Below the pieces are notes generated by a model. The model was not told the origin of the DNA, ran no database searches, and was given only the letters and a program-made list of their open reading frames with translations. Made by a program: the position numbers and the translations under genes. From CAXXOK01 sp035353615 (GTDB taxonomy: Bacteria > Bacillota > Clostridia > Christensenellales > Aristaeellaceae): 64,000 nucleotides of DNA. The stretch covers positions 6,349 through 70,348 of the forward strand of contig DAOPZY010000015.1 in NCBI GenBank assembly GCA_035353615.1, written 5' to 3'. Of the stretch, positions 45,271-53,907 are shown piece after piece. Every line of letters begins with the position of its first letter. Positions within the stretch are counted from its first letter, which is position 1.

Positions 45271-45298
45271 TTGACAAACTTGTAGTTTATTGTATGAT
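45271..45298 (+). promoter_or_regulatory. SigA-type promoter of the phoH-pgpH-ybeY-era operon
   Basis: TTGACA (45271-45276), 16-bp spacer and TATGAT (45293-45298), with a 5' leader of about 85 nt. The gap between the two divergent promoters (45104-45270) holds no supported gene. Confidence 0.85.
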
Positions 45299-45392
45299 AG
45301 AATATGATTTTTACCCGGCTTTCGGCATTGAGCTTGCCGGTTAAAAAATCGCAGGCGGCCGATCAGCGCCGTCATGAACGGAGGAACCCCCT

Positions 45393-46385
45393 TTGGCGGA
45401 GGAAACATTGGCGACGCTTTCGCTTGAAAGTATGGACTCCTATCTGTCCCTGTTTGGCGCGAACGAACGCAACGTGCCGATTTTGGAAAACGAACTGGGC
45501 GTAACGGTCGCGTTGCGAGGCTCCGAGCTGCGAATCGGCGGCGCCGCGGAAAACGTGCAAATGGCGACGGATGTGGTTACAAAGCTTTTTTCACTTTCCC
45601 GCCGCCATGCGCAGGTGGATCGCACCACCCTGCGCTACGCGGTTGCGCTCGTCAAGGAAGGTGAACTGGAACGCCTGGACGACATCGCTTTCGAGGTGGT
45701 CGCCATCACCCACCGCGGCAAGCCGATCCACTGCAAAACCCTTGGGCAATACCAGTATGTGAACGCGATCCGTAACCATGAGCTTACTTTCGCGCTCGGC
45801 CCCGCCGGCACCGGTAAAACATACCTTGCCATGGCTTTGGCCGTTGTGGCGCTTCGTAATAAGGAAATTGAGCGCATCGTGCTCACCCGCCCGGCGGTTG
45901 AAGCCGGCGAAAAGCTTGGCTTTTTACCCGGCGACCTGAGTCAGAAGGTAGACCCCTACCTGCGCCCCCTGTACGACGCCCTTTACGATATGATGGGCTC
46001 GGACGCCTACCAGCGCCTGCAGGAGCGCGGCGTGCTGGAAGTGGCGCCGCTCGCGTATATGCGCGGCCGCACGCTTTCGGACAGCTTTATCATTTTGGAC
46101 GAGGCGCAAAACACCACTCCGGAGCAAATGAAGATGTTTTTAACGCGCTTTGGCTCCGGCTCCAAAGTAGTGGTGACCGGCGACGATACCCAGACCGACT
46201 TGCCGTTTGGCAAGCAGAGCGGCCTTCTTCAGGCTGTTCAGGTGCTGAACGGGATTCCTGAAATCGCGATGGTCAAGCTAACCCATTCCGATGTAGTGCG
46301 GCATGATCTGGTGCAGACTGTGGTCAAAGCCTACGAAAACTTTGAACGGGACCGAATGGGAAGGAGTACGGGGCATGACGCCTAA
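45393..46385 (+). CDS. phoH: PhoH-family ATPase (PhoH/YqfE-like)
   Basis: 330 aa from a TTG at 45393, 8 nt after GGAGG. An N-terminal KH-like region (residues 1-100) precedes the P-loop ATPase with FALGPAGTGKTYLAMALAVV (Walker A) and SFIILDEAQNTTPEQMKMFL (Walker B). PhoH-like proteins are ATPases or helicases associated with RNA handling; their gene is usually next to ybeY, as here. The stop overlaps the pgpH start by 11 bp. Biochemical role is not settled for this subfamily. Confidence 0.93.
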   Translation: MAEETLATLSLESMDSYLSLFGANERNVPILENELGVTVALRGSELRIGGAAENVQMATDVVTKLFSLSRRHAQVDRTTLRYAVALVKEGELERLDDIAFEVVAITHRGKPIHCKTLGQYQYVNAIRNHELTFALGPAGTGKTYLAMALAVVALRNKEIERIVLTRPAVEAGEKLGFLPGDLSQKVDPYLRPLYDALYDMMGSDAYQRLQERGVLEVAPLAYMRGRTLSDSFIILDEAQNTTPEQMKMFLTRFGSGSKVVVTGDDTQTDLPFGKQSGLLQAVQVLNGIPEIAMVKLTHSDVVRHDLVQTVVKAYENFERDRMGRSTGHDA

Positions 46386-48969
46386 AAAGCGATCGGCTTC
46401 GGCCCACACCAGAAAGGGCCAGCTGGCAAACGAAACCTTGTGGAAGCGGCTTCGCTCCGTACGGGCGCGTTGCTGGTATGTGATTGGCGCGGGCACGCTG
46501 GTGATGATCGCGCTGTTCATTATCGCCATTACGCCGGAACGGTACGATCTGCAGGTCGGCGATATTGCGTACACCACCATCACAGCCTCCAAGGATGTTG
46601 TGGATGAAATCGCGACCGAACGCAACCGTGAAATTGCGGCTCAGCAGGTAGAACCAACCTACCTGTTCAAAGAAGGCGTGACCGCCGAAGTGATGCACGA
46701 TTTAACCTCTGTGCTCACCCAAGCGAACACCGTGCAGCAATACGGCCAAAAAACGCTGGAACAGCATGCCCCTGGGGATGCGCAAGCGCAAAAAGCCTAC
46801 GTGTTTACTACCGCCGAGCTGGAATATGCCAAGGCGCTCATTACGCTTGTGCCGCTCGCGGATTTTCAGATGAACACGCTGATGCGCGCAACCGATCAGG
46901 AAATGCTGGATTTGAACGACAACATCACCACCGCGGTGGAAAACACCATGAATACCACCATCCGCGAGGGGTACCTGAACGAGTCCATCCAGTACCTGCA
47001 ACAGATTATCGGTTATAAAACCGATATGGACCTTTTGCAGAACGTGGTTACGCCGATCCTCCGGAAAGTCGTGCAGCCCAACATGGTGATCGATCAGGAA
47101 GCGACCGATAAGCTTCAGCAGGAAGCGCGAGACGCGGTGGATCCGGTGATCTACAAACAGGGCCAGAACATTGTGCTGGCGCGCGAGCGTGTGACCGCCA
47201 ACCAGCTTGAAATGCTTAAAAGCCTTGGCCTGCTGGATGATGAAAACTTCGATCTGATTATGTATATCGGCGGCGCGCTGCTGGTGCTTTTTGCGATGGC
47301 CGCCTATGTTTTCGTACTGCTGCTGTTTGGGATGGAGTTTCTGCAAAGCCCCAAAAAGCTGGCGATTCAGATGCTGATCCTGAGCGTGACGCTCGCGCTT
47401 TGCATCGCGGGCAAGTGGATCGATCTGTACCTGCCCCCCATGCTGCTAGGCGCGATGATGATGACCGGCCTGCTGGGCGTGGCCAGCGCGGCGGGCGCGA
47501 GCATCGCCCTTGCCATCATGGTCAGTTCGCTGGTGGCCGGCGGCAACAGCACCTACGGCACTGAAATGGTTAACCTGTTGCTGACTTCCATTGTCAGCGG
47601 GTTGGTTGCCATTGCGATTATCCGGCATAAGCCGTATCGCCAGCAGGTGCTTCTGGCGGGCGTAGTTACGGCGATCACCAATATCGGCCTGATTTTGACC
47701 ATTGGGTTTATGACCAATACCTCCATGCAGGATGTGTTTGCAAACGCGCTGTGGAGCGCGGCCGGCGCGCTGGCCGCATCCCTTTTGTGCGTAGGGTTGG
47801 ACCCGATTGTGGAATCCGCTTTTCATCTGGCGACACCCAGCAAGCTATTGGAGCTGAGCAACCCCAACCAGCCGCTTTTACGGCGGTTGCTGATGGAAGC
47901 GCCCGGCACCTACCACCACAGCATCATTGTAGCTAACCTTGCGGAAGCGGCGGCCGAAGCCATTGGCGCAAACCCGCTGCTGGCCCGCTCCGGAGCCTAT
48001 TACCACGATATCGGCAAACTCAAGCGGCCCCTGTATTTTAAGGAAAACCAAATTGGCGAAAACCCGCACGAGCACACCAACCCGTATGTTTCTGCGGCAA
48101 TCCTGACTGCGCACACGCGGGACGGTTTGATGATGGCGCAGCAGAACCACCTGCCGGAGGAAATTCAGGACATTATCATCGAGCACCACGGCGATACGCC
48201 TGTCATGTATTTTTACCATAAAGCCCTTCAGCAGGCGAACGGTCAGCCAATTGATATCAACGATTTCCGCTATGACGGCCGTCGGCCGCACCTCAAGGAA
48301 AGCGCCATTATCATGCTGGCCGATACCGTTGAAGCGGCTGTGCGCTCCATGCCCGATCCTACGCCGAAAGCCATTGAGGAGTTTATTACACGCCTTGTGC
48401 GCGGCAAACTGGAAGATGGCCAGCTGAGCCACGCGCCGGTCACGCTTGCAGACATTGATAAAATCTGCGAGGCTTTTTCCGCCGTGCTCAACGGGGTTTT
48501 CCATGAGCGGATCGAGTACCCCGCCATATCGCTGGAACAGTTTAAGGGGCAGATGCTGGCGGGCCGTATCGCGCCCACCACGGAAGAAAGCCCGGTAGAG
48601 GCCATGGAGCTTGTCCGCGTGCCCGAGCCGGACGTGAACACCCGCGATGCGGAAATGGCCGCTAATGAAGCCTTGACAAGCTCCGCAGCGCTCCGGGGCG
48701 ATGGATCGCAAGCTAATAATGCAGAAGCGCAGTCCATAAACCTGGCTGCTGAACCGGCAACGGTTTCCCCCATCCCATCTGCCGCATCCGCCATAACGGA
48801 TGAACCCGCCGTACCTGCGGCCATATCCGACGGAATGGCGGAACCTGCCGCGCCGTCGGCCGTAGCCGATATAGCGGAGGAAACTGCCGCGCCAACGGAT
48901 CGGTTGGCGCAGGCTGAAACCACCGAAACACCCGATGAATCGGAGGAAAGCGCTCACCATGAACCTTGA
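46375..48969 (+). CDS. pgpH: PgpH (YqfF) 7TM-HD cyclic-di-AMP phosphodiesterase
   Basis: 864 aa from ATG 46375, after AAGGAG. The order is N-terminal membrane helix (WYVIGAGTLVMIALFIIAI), a large extracellular 7TMR-HDED region, about seven membrane helices (starting LIMYIGGALLVLFAMAAYVF) and a cytoplasmic HD domain. HD ligands are visible in YHHSIIVANLAEAAAE, YYHDIGKL, HTNPYVSAAI and IIEHHGDTPV. PgpH hydrolyses cyclic-di-AMP, controlling potassium and turgor. The protein is longer than the usual 700-780 aa because of a C-terminal tail of about 110 residues rich in Ala, Glu, Pro and Thr. It overlaps phoH and ybeY, a conserved operon order. Confidence 0.93.
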   Translation: MTPKKRSASAHTRKGQLANETLWKRLRSVRARCWYVIGAGTLVMIALFIIAITPERYDLQVGDIAYTTITASKDVVDEIATERNREIAAQQVEPTYLFKEGVTAEVMHDLTSVLTQANTVQQYGQKTLEQHAPGDAQAQKAYVFTTAELEYAKALITLVPLADFQMNTLMRATDQEMLDLNDNITTAVENTMNTTIREGYLNESIQYLQQIIGYKTDMDLLQNVVTPILRKVVQPNMVIDQEATDKLQQEARDAVDPVIYKQGQNIVLARERVTANQLEMLKSLGLLDDENFDLIMYIGGALLVLFAMAAYVFVLLLFGMEFLQSPKKLAIQMLILSVTLALCIAGKWIDLYLPPMLLGAMMMTGLLGVASAAGASIALAIMVSSLVAGGNSTYGTEMVNLLLTSIVSGLVAIAIIRHKPYRQQVLLAGVVTAITNIGLILTIGFMTNTSMQDVFANALWSAAGALAASLLCVGLDPIVESAFHLATPSKLLELSNPNQPLLRRLLMEAPGTYHHSIIVANLAEAAAEAIGANPLLARSGAYYHDIGKLKRPLYFKENQIGENPHEHTNPYVSAAILTAHTRDGLMMAQQNHLPEEIQDIIIEHHGDTPVMYFYHKALQQANGQPIDINDFRYDGRRPHLKESAIIMLADTVEAAVRSMPDPTPKAIEEFITRLVRGKLEDGQLSHAPVTLADIDKICEAFSAVLNGVFHERIEYPAISLEQFKGQMLAGRIAPTTEESPVEAMELVRVPEPDVNTRDAEMAANEALTSSAALRGDGSQANNAEAQSINLAAEPATVSPIPSAASAITDEPAVPAAISDGMAEPAAPSAVADIAEETAAPTDRLAQAETTETPDESEESAHHEP

Positions 48970-49873
48970 TTGGGAACAGGACGCGACGCTTGGCGCGTTG
49001 CCCGGCGAAATTGACGCTTCCTCGCTGGCGCTGGTCGCGGATTGCTGCGCGGTCGCGGAAGGGATATCCCTGCCGTGCGCCGTGCATCTGCTGCTGACGG
49101 ACGATGCCCACATTCAGGCTGTCAACCGGGAGCAGCGCGGCATCGACCGTTCCACGGACGTGCTGTCCTTCCCTACGGTGCGTTATCGCCCGGGGCACAC
49201 CGCGCGCACATCCGCAAAACAGATCGCGCAGGAAATGGACCCGGAAATTGGCGCCTGTTTTGTAGGTGATATCCTAATTTCACTGGAGCATGCCAAGGCG
49301 CAGGCTCAGGAATACGGCCACTCGGTCAGGCGGGAGCTTTGTTACCTGCTAGCGCACGGGATTTTTCACCTGTGCGGGTATGACCACATGGCTGCGGACG
49401 ATCAAAAGGAGATGCGTACCATGGAAGAAAAAGCGCTGCAACTGGCGGGCGTTGCCCGCGACCCGGGCGCGACGACGGGTGCGCCTTCGGACGCCGATTT
49501 GCTCTCGTTGGCGCGGGAAGCCATGCGCCGCTCCTATAGCCCTTACAGCCGCTTTAAGGTGGGCGCGTGCCTGCTTTGCGCGGACGGACGCGTTTTTCAG
49601 GGCTGCAACGTTGAAAACGCGAGTTTTGGCCTTACCAACTGCGCGGAGCGCACCGCCGTGTTCAAGGCGGTCAGCGAGGGCGCAACGGAGTTTACCGCCA
49701 TCGCCATTGCTGCGGAGCGCACCGCCCCTTGGCCCTGCGGCGCCTGCCGACAGGTGCTGAACGAGTTTGCGCCGAACATTCGCGTGTTGGTCACCTGGAA
49801 CGGCGATCAGGTCGCCCAAGCCTCCCTTCGCGAATTGTTGCCGCACGGTTTTGGCCCAAAAGACCTGAGCTGA
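48959..49873 (+). CDS. ybeY: YbeY endoribonuclease fused to cytidine deaminase
   Basis: 304 aa from ATG 48959, with GGAGG upstream and an 11-bp overlap with pgpH. Residues 1-170 are YbeY: NREQRGIDRSTDVLSFP and the zinc motif AHGIFHLCGYDHM (three His). Residues about 178-304 are a complete cytidine deaminase: SPYSRFKVGACLL, NVENASFGLTNCAERTAVFK with the Cys-Ala-Glu active site, and PCGACRQVLNEF with two zinc cysteines. YbeY matures 16S rRNA ends and takes part in rRNA quality control; cytidine deaminase makes uridine from cytidine. In many Firmicutes the two are separate adjacent genes (ybeY, dgkA, cdd, era), so this is a gene fusion with dgkA missing from between them. Confidence 0.93.
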   Translation: MNLDWEQDATLGALPGEIDASSLALVADCCAVAEGISLPCAVHLLLTDDAHIQAVNREQRGIDRSTDVLSFPTVRYRPGHTARTSAKQIAQEMDPEIGACFVGDILISLEHAKAQAQEYGHSVRRELCYLLAHGIFHLCGYDHMAADDQKEMRTMEEKALQLAGVARDPGATTGAPSDADLLSLAREAMRRSYSPYSRFKVGACLLCADGRVFQGCNVENASFGLTNCAERTAVFKAVSEGATEFTAIAIAAERTAPWPCGACRQVLNEFAPNIRVLVTWNGDQVAQASLRELLPHGFGPKDLS

Positions 49874-49935
49874 GCCGTTCACCCAAAATACAGTCGAAGC
49901 CGGACCCCGCGCTTTGCGAGAAAACGAGGAAACCC

Positions 49936-50835
49936 ATGCAGGAAAAGAAAACCTACCATTCTGGCTTTATCGCCATTGTCGGCCGGCCAAACGTCGGAAA
50001 AAGCACCTTGCTGAACGCCCTGCTGGGCGAAAAGATCGCCATTGTCAGCAACCGCCCCCAAACAACCCGCAACCGAATTCTGGGTGTTTGCACGCAGCCG
50101 GACAGTCAGATTGTGTTTCTGGACACGCCCGGCATCCACACGCCGCGCACCCGCCTCGGCGAATACATGATGCAGACCGTTCAGGATGCGCTTCAGGGCA
50201 TCGACGGCCTGTTGGTTGTGGTGGATGTGACCTCCGTAACGAAACAGGATCGGGATCTGGTTACGGAAATGAGCAACCGAAAAATCAAAAAAACGCTGGT
50301 GCTCAACAAAATCGATCAGATACCCAAGGAACAGCTGCTTGCGCTGATCCTAAGCCTTTCCAAGGACCCGTATGACGAGATCGTCCCCATCAGCGCGTTA
50401 ACCGGAGACGGGGTGGACGAGCTGAAACAAACGCTGATCGCCATGCTTCCGGAAGGGCCGCAGTATTTCCCCGAGGACACGCTGACGGATCAGCCGGAAC
50501 GGTTTTTATGCGGTGAAATGATCCGCGAAAAGGCCCTGTACCATTTGAAGGATGAAGTGCCCCACGGAATCGGTGTAGAAGTAATGAGCCTGAAAAAGAT
50601 CGGCGACGGGCTTACGGAAATCGACGCGACTATTTATTGCGAACGCCCCGCGCATAAAGCCATTATCATCGGCAAACAGGGCAGCATGCTCAAACAGATC
50701 GGTATGGAAGCCCGTATCGATATCGAGGCGCTGCTGGATACGCATATCAACCTAAAGCTCTGGGTCAAGGTTAAGGAAGGTTGGCGCAACCGGCGCGAGG
50801 ATTTGCGTACGCTCGGCTACACCCGGCAGGAATAG
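49936..50835 (+). CDS. era: GTPase Era
   Basis: 299 aa from ATG 49936, 7 nt after GAGG; the frame extends upstream inside ybeY/cdd but without a site. GTPase motifs are IVGRPNVGKSTLLNALL (G1), PQTTRNRILGVC (G2), DTPGIH (G3) and LNKID (G4). The C-terminal KH domain holds IIGKQGSMLKQIGMEARIDI and LWVKVKEGWRN. Era binds the 3' end of 16S rRNA during 30S assembly. It is the last gene of phoH-pgpH-ybeY/cdd-era and is followed by a strong terminator. Confidence 0.97.
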   Translation: MQEKKTYHSGFIAIVGRPNVGKSTLLNALLGEKIAIVSNRPQTTRNRILGVCTQPDSQIVFLDTPGIHTPRTRLGEYMMQTVQDALQGIDGLLVVVDVTSVTKQDRDLVTEMSNRKIKKTLVLNKIDQIPKEQLLALILSLSKDPYDEIVPISALTGDGVDELKQTLIAMLPEGPQYFPEDTLTDQPERFLCGEMIREKALYHLKDEVPHGIGVEVMSLKKIGDGLTEIDATIYCERPAHKAIIIGKQGSMLKQIGMEARIDIEALLDTHINLKLWVKVKEGWRNRREDLRTLGYTRQE

Positions 50836-50934
50836 GAAGGGCGCTCGCATAGCTCATCCGCCGTGCACGCCGGTTTCGCTTACCGGAATCCTTCTGATCG
50901 TTTATACTTAATTCGACGACTTTGGATATGCATA

Positions 50935-50978
50935 ACGCCGCCCTTTCCCCATCCTTTGGGGGAGGGCGGCGTGTTTTA
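50935..50978 (+). terminator. Intrinsic terminator after era
   Basis: Arms ACGCCGCCCT (50935-50944) and AGGGCGGCGT (50963-50972), with additional CCCC/GGGG pairing inside, are followed by GTTTTACG. The structure is about 100 nt after the era stop. Confidence 0.85.
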
Positions 50979-51099
50979 CGCTTGCGCGTTTTCCGGTTTA
51001 TTCCAACCATGATGTGGGGTTTCGGCGAAACCCGCCTGTTCATTTCAATGCTTTGGGACAGGCGATCGTTTTTCGGTGTTCGACGTTTTCTCTGCGCAA

Positions 51100-51939
51100 T
51101 CAAACAGCGGCGGAAGGGTTTAGCACAAATTGTTGCACGGCATAGGCAACTCCGTTTTCCCGGTTGGGCAGGGTGATGACCCTCGCAGCGCTTTTCACAC
51201 GCTCCGAGCCGTTCCCCATGGCGACCCCAAAACCGGCATATCGGATCATATCCAAATCGTTATCGTAATCGCCAATCGCCATTACTTCTTCACGCGACAG
51301 GCCCAGACGGTGGGCCAGCCCTGCCAGCGCGCTGCCCTTGCCCACGCCTGTGGGCATAATTTCCAGATTATTCCCCCAGGACGAGGTGACGCATAGCCCT
51401 TCGATGCTTGCCAGTTCCCTGCGAATCTGTTCCAGCAGCGGCGAAGCTTCAGCGGCAATGTACACCGCTTTGCACACGCCTTCCGCCTTATAAAGCGCGA
51501 GCGCTTCTTCCCCGTAGAGGTAAGCGTCCGCGTGGTCCCGGGCGACGTGCGTTCCCCAATTGCGTTTATCCACACGTGGATCATTTTTCAGAACAATCAC
51601 CCGGTTTTGCTGAAAGCAGGCAAAGGTGACCTGATGCTTCAGCAGGGTTTCCGTCAGTCGGTCGGCCACGCTTGGCGCAAAGGTATGAATTTCATAGGGC
51701 AAACTGTGCGGCACGTCCAAACAGCACGCGCCGTTCAGGGAAAGGATGTGGCAGCGGTTCAGCGTTGCGTCGCTGGCAAAATAGCTGAGGTCGGTCGCGT
51801 TTCTACCGCTGCAAAACGCGATGTGAACGCCGCGCGCCTCAGCCGCCTTCAGCGCTCGCAGGTTTTCTTCTGGGATTTGCTCGTTCGCGTTGAGCAAGGT
51901 TCCGTCCATATCCAGTACAATCAGCCTGATCAGTTTCAT
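51100..51939 (-). CDS. HAD-superfamily Cof-type phosphatase
   Basis: 279 aa from ATG 51939, after AAGGAG. HAD motifs: IVLDMDGTLLNA (I, nucleophile Asp), AFCSGRNATDL (II), Lys in the GVGKGSALAG region (III) and AIGDYDNDLDMIRYAGFGVAMG (IV). The C2-type cap between residues 90 and 190 marks the Cof/YbjI group, which dephosphorylate sugar phosphates, FMN or PLP. The specific substrate is unknown. It follows the RluA-type gene by 8 nt and is probably co-transcribed. Confidence 0.92.
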   Translation of the reverse strand: MKLIRLIVLDMDGTLLNANEQIPEENLRALKAAEARGVHIAFCSGRNATDLSYFASDATLNRCHILSLNGACCLDVPHSLPYEIHTFAPSVADRLTETLLKHQVTFACFQQNRVIVLKNDPRVDKRNWGTHVARDHADAYLYGEEALALYKAEGVCKAVYIAAEASPLLEQIRRELASIEGLCVTSSWGNNLEIMPTGVGKGSALAGLAHRLGLSREEVMAIGDYDNDLDMIRYAGFGVAMGNGSERVKSAARVITLPNRENGVAYAVQQFVLNPSAAV

Positions 51940-51947
51940 CCAACTCC

Positions 51948-52811
51948 TTAAAATGGGCATGGCAGCGTTATGGATAATGCATTCAGGTAGGAAAATTCGC
52001 CTTCCACCGAAAACGACAGCTCCGTGGCGCACAGCATCAGGCGTTTGGCGCGCATTTCACGGTTCCAGGCTCGGTCGCCGTATTGATCGTCCCCCAGCAG
52101 CGGATGGCCCAGATAAGCCATGTGCGCGCGGATTTGATGCGTGCGGCCCGTGTGCAGGGTCACTTTCAGGCGGGACGTCTCGCCGCTTTCCAATACCTGA
52201 TATTCGGTGGTGATGGTTAGCGCGCCCGGAACCGGCCGGTCCAGCACGCGCACCCGCGCGCGTTCAGCGTCCTTCAACAGGTAAGCCGTGCGCACCGCGC
52301 TTGGCGGGGTTGGCGCGCCTTTCACCAGGCACTGATAGCATTTGTGTACCTGATGGCGATAGAAAGCCTGCTGCATTAGCCTGAGCGCTTGCTCATTTTT
52401 CGCCAGTATCAACAGCCCGTCGGTCTGGTTATCCAGCCTGTGGCATGGCATAGGCGTTTGGAGCAGGCGACCCTCGCTTGTCTGGTATACCCACTCCCCT
52501 ACGGTCAGCCCACCCTTGCCATCCGGTTCGCAGGACAGGCCGATTGGCTTGTTCACGACCAGCAGAGACGCGTCCTCATACAAAATTTCGGGCGAGTGCG
52601 TCAAGCCTTCGTCCGAAAGATAAATTTTTATTTCCGCGCCCGCAATTGCCGGCGTATCCCGTTTCACACGCACGCCGTTCATTTTAACATCGCGGCGGTC
52701 AAACGCTTCGCGGATTCGGCGCTCCGCAACCTGCGGAAGCATTCTGCGCACCGCTGGGTACAGGTTTCCGCCCGATAGCGCCATTGGCAGGTTGAAGGTT
52801 TTCAGGATCAC
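51948..52811 (-). CDS. RluA-family RNA pseudouridine synthase
   Basis: 287 aa with a GTG start at 52811, 7 nt after GAGG. An S4-like N-terminal RNA-binding segment (LPQVAERRIREAFDRRDVKM) precedes the catalytic domain with CHRLDNQTDGLLILAKN, containing the nucleophilic Asp, then LKVTLHTGRTHQIRAHMAYL and GHPLLGDDQYGD. Members isomerise uridines in 23S rRNA or tRNA; exact position cannot be predicted. The gene is 13 nt after an unknown gene and 8 nt before the HAD phosphatase gene. Confidence 0.92.
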   Translation of the reverse strand: MILKTFNLPMALSGGNLYPAVRRMLPQVAERRIREAFDRRDVKMNGVRVKRDTPAIAGAEIKIYLSDEGLTHSPEILYEDASLLVVNKPIGLSCEPDGKGGLTVGEWVYQTSEGRLLQTPMPCHRLDNQTDGLLILAKNEQALRLMQQAFYRHQVHKCYQCLVKGAPTPPSAVRTAYLLKDAERARVRVLDRPVPGALTITTEYQVLESGETSRLKVTLHTGRTHQIRAHMAYLGHPLLGDDQYGDRAWNREMRAKRLMLCATELSFSVEGEFSYLNALSITLPCPF

Positions 52812-52824
52812 GTTTCTGCCTCGC

Positions 52825-53871
52825 TTAATGTTGCAGGTTGGCGGTCATGCCAATCCAGTGCGGGGTTTGCTGATATAGCCCGACCAATGCCGCGCGCATG
52901 GCTTGCGTAGGCTTCACCAAAATCACAGACGCCATCACTTCCGACATTTCCGCCAGCGAAACTCCCTGCTTGGCGAGGATTCGCAAATCCTCCGCCGCTT
53001 CCTCCGCGTCCCATTCCGGGCGCATGTAGCCCTCCAAAGCCATTCGCATGGCTTCGTGTAGGGGTTCTTCCTCCGGGAGCAGGCCGTTCATCCCGCCGGC
53101 AAGCGTATCCTCGTTCAGCGTCAGGGTGATTTCATCGCCAAGCCCCATCATTACGATCAGCCGGTTCGGGTCCGCAAGGCCCGGATGCACCAGAATAATC
53201 GCGCGATCCAAATCCGTCATGTAATCAAAGGTCGCCTTCATGTAGCGGTAGGCCAGGTTTTGCGCAAGGGCATCCTGCCGCTGCATCACGTCCTTCATAA
53301 AGAAGAGCAGCGGTTGTGCGGAATGCAGGAACCCCGCAATGTAAAGCAGACCGTGAATGGTCGCGTCGTACCGAAAAAGCCGCGCCTTGGCCTGCGTATA
53401 CATCGGATCGTTGAACGCCAGCAGCAAAGGCTCCTGTAAGGCTTCCGGCAGTTCCAGCACCCATTCTTCGCCTTCGGCGGAAAAGGAGCACCAAAGCCGC
53501 CGCGCCAAAGCTTCCGCAGCGTCAATCTCATCCCAGTTGGTGGAGGCGATTCGGCCTTGCGCCACCAGCAAACGCTCCAGCAGCACGCTTTCCCCATTGG
53601 ACAGGTACAGCGCCTCCACCGGGAGCTGGCTCAGCACCTTGGCGCGCAAACCGTCAATCGTGGCAAGCCCGCCATTGTCAGGCTCGTTTGCGTAGAAGGA
53701 GCACTCCAACAGCTGTTGCGCCTCGTAATCCGTAGCCAGCGGGGAAAACAATCCCACGGCAGGGAAAGCGGAAAGGCGGCGTTCGCAGGCTTCATACTGC
53801 TTTTCGCGCAACACGCTCATAGTTTTTTCACACCAATCCAGCTCATGAACCGTGCCTGATTCCCGCAGCAT
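52825..53871 (-). CDS. Hypothetical protein upstream of the pseudouridine synthase gene
   Basis: 348 aa from ATG 53871, 7 nt after AAGGAGG. I recognise no family. The protein is mainly helical and acidic, with no signal peptide, membrane helix or cysteine cluster. Notable stretches are LLIYIAGFLHSAQ-like hydrophobic packing around residue 170-185 (GLLYIAGFLHSAQPLLFFMK), LIVMMGLGDEITLTLNEDTL and an acidic helix EAAEDLRILAKQGVSLAEM. It lies between ilvE and the RluA-type gene and is probably transcribed with the latter. No function is proposed. Confidence 0.75.
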   Translation of the reverse strand: MLRESGTVHELDWCEKTMSVLREKQYEACERRLSAFPAVGLFSPLATDYEAQQLLECSFYANEPDNGGLATIDGLRAKVLSQLPVEALYLSNGESVLLERLLVAQGRIASTNWDEIDAAEALARRLWCSFSAEGEEWVLELPEALQEPLLLAFNDPMYTQAKARLFRYDATIHGLLYIAGFLHSAQPLLFFMKDVMQRQDALAQNLAYRYMKATFDYMTDLDRAIILVHPGLADPNRLIVMMGLGDEITLTLNEDTLAGGMNGLLPEEEPLHEAMRMALEGYMRPEWDAEEAAEDLRILAKQGVSLAEMSEVMASVILVKPTQAMRAALVGLYQQTPHWIGMTANLQH

Positions 53872-53907
53872 CGCAACCCCTCCTTTTTCCTACTGTGGCA
53901 TGAATCC

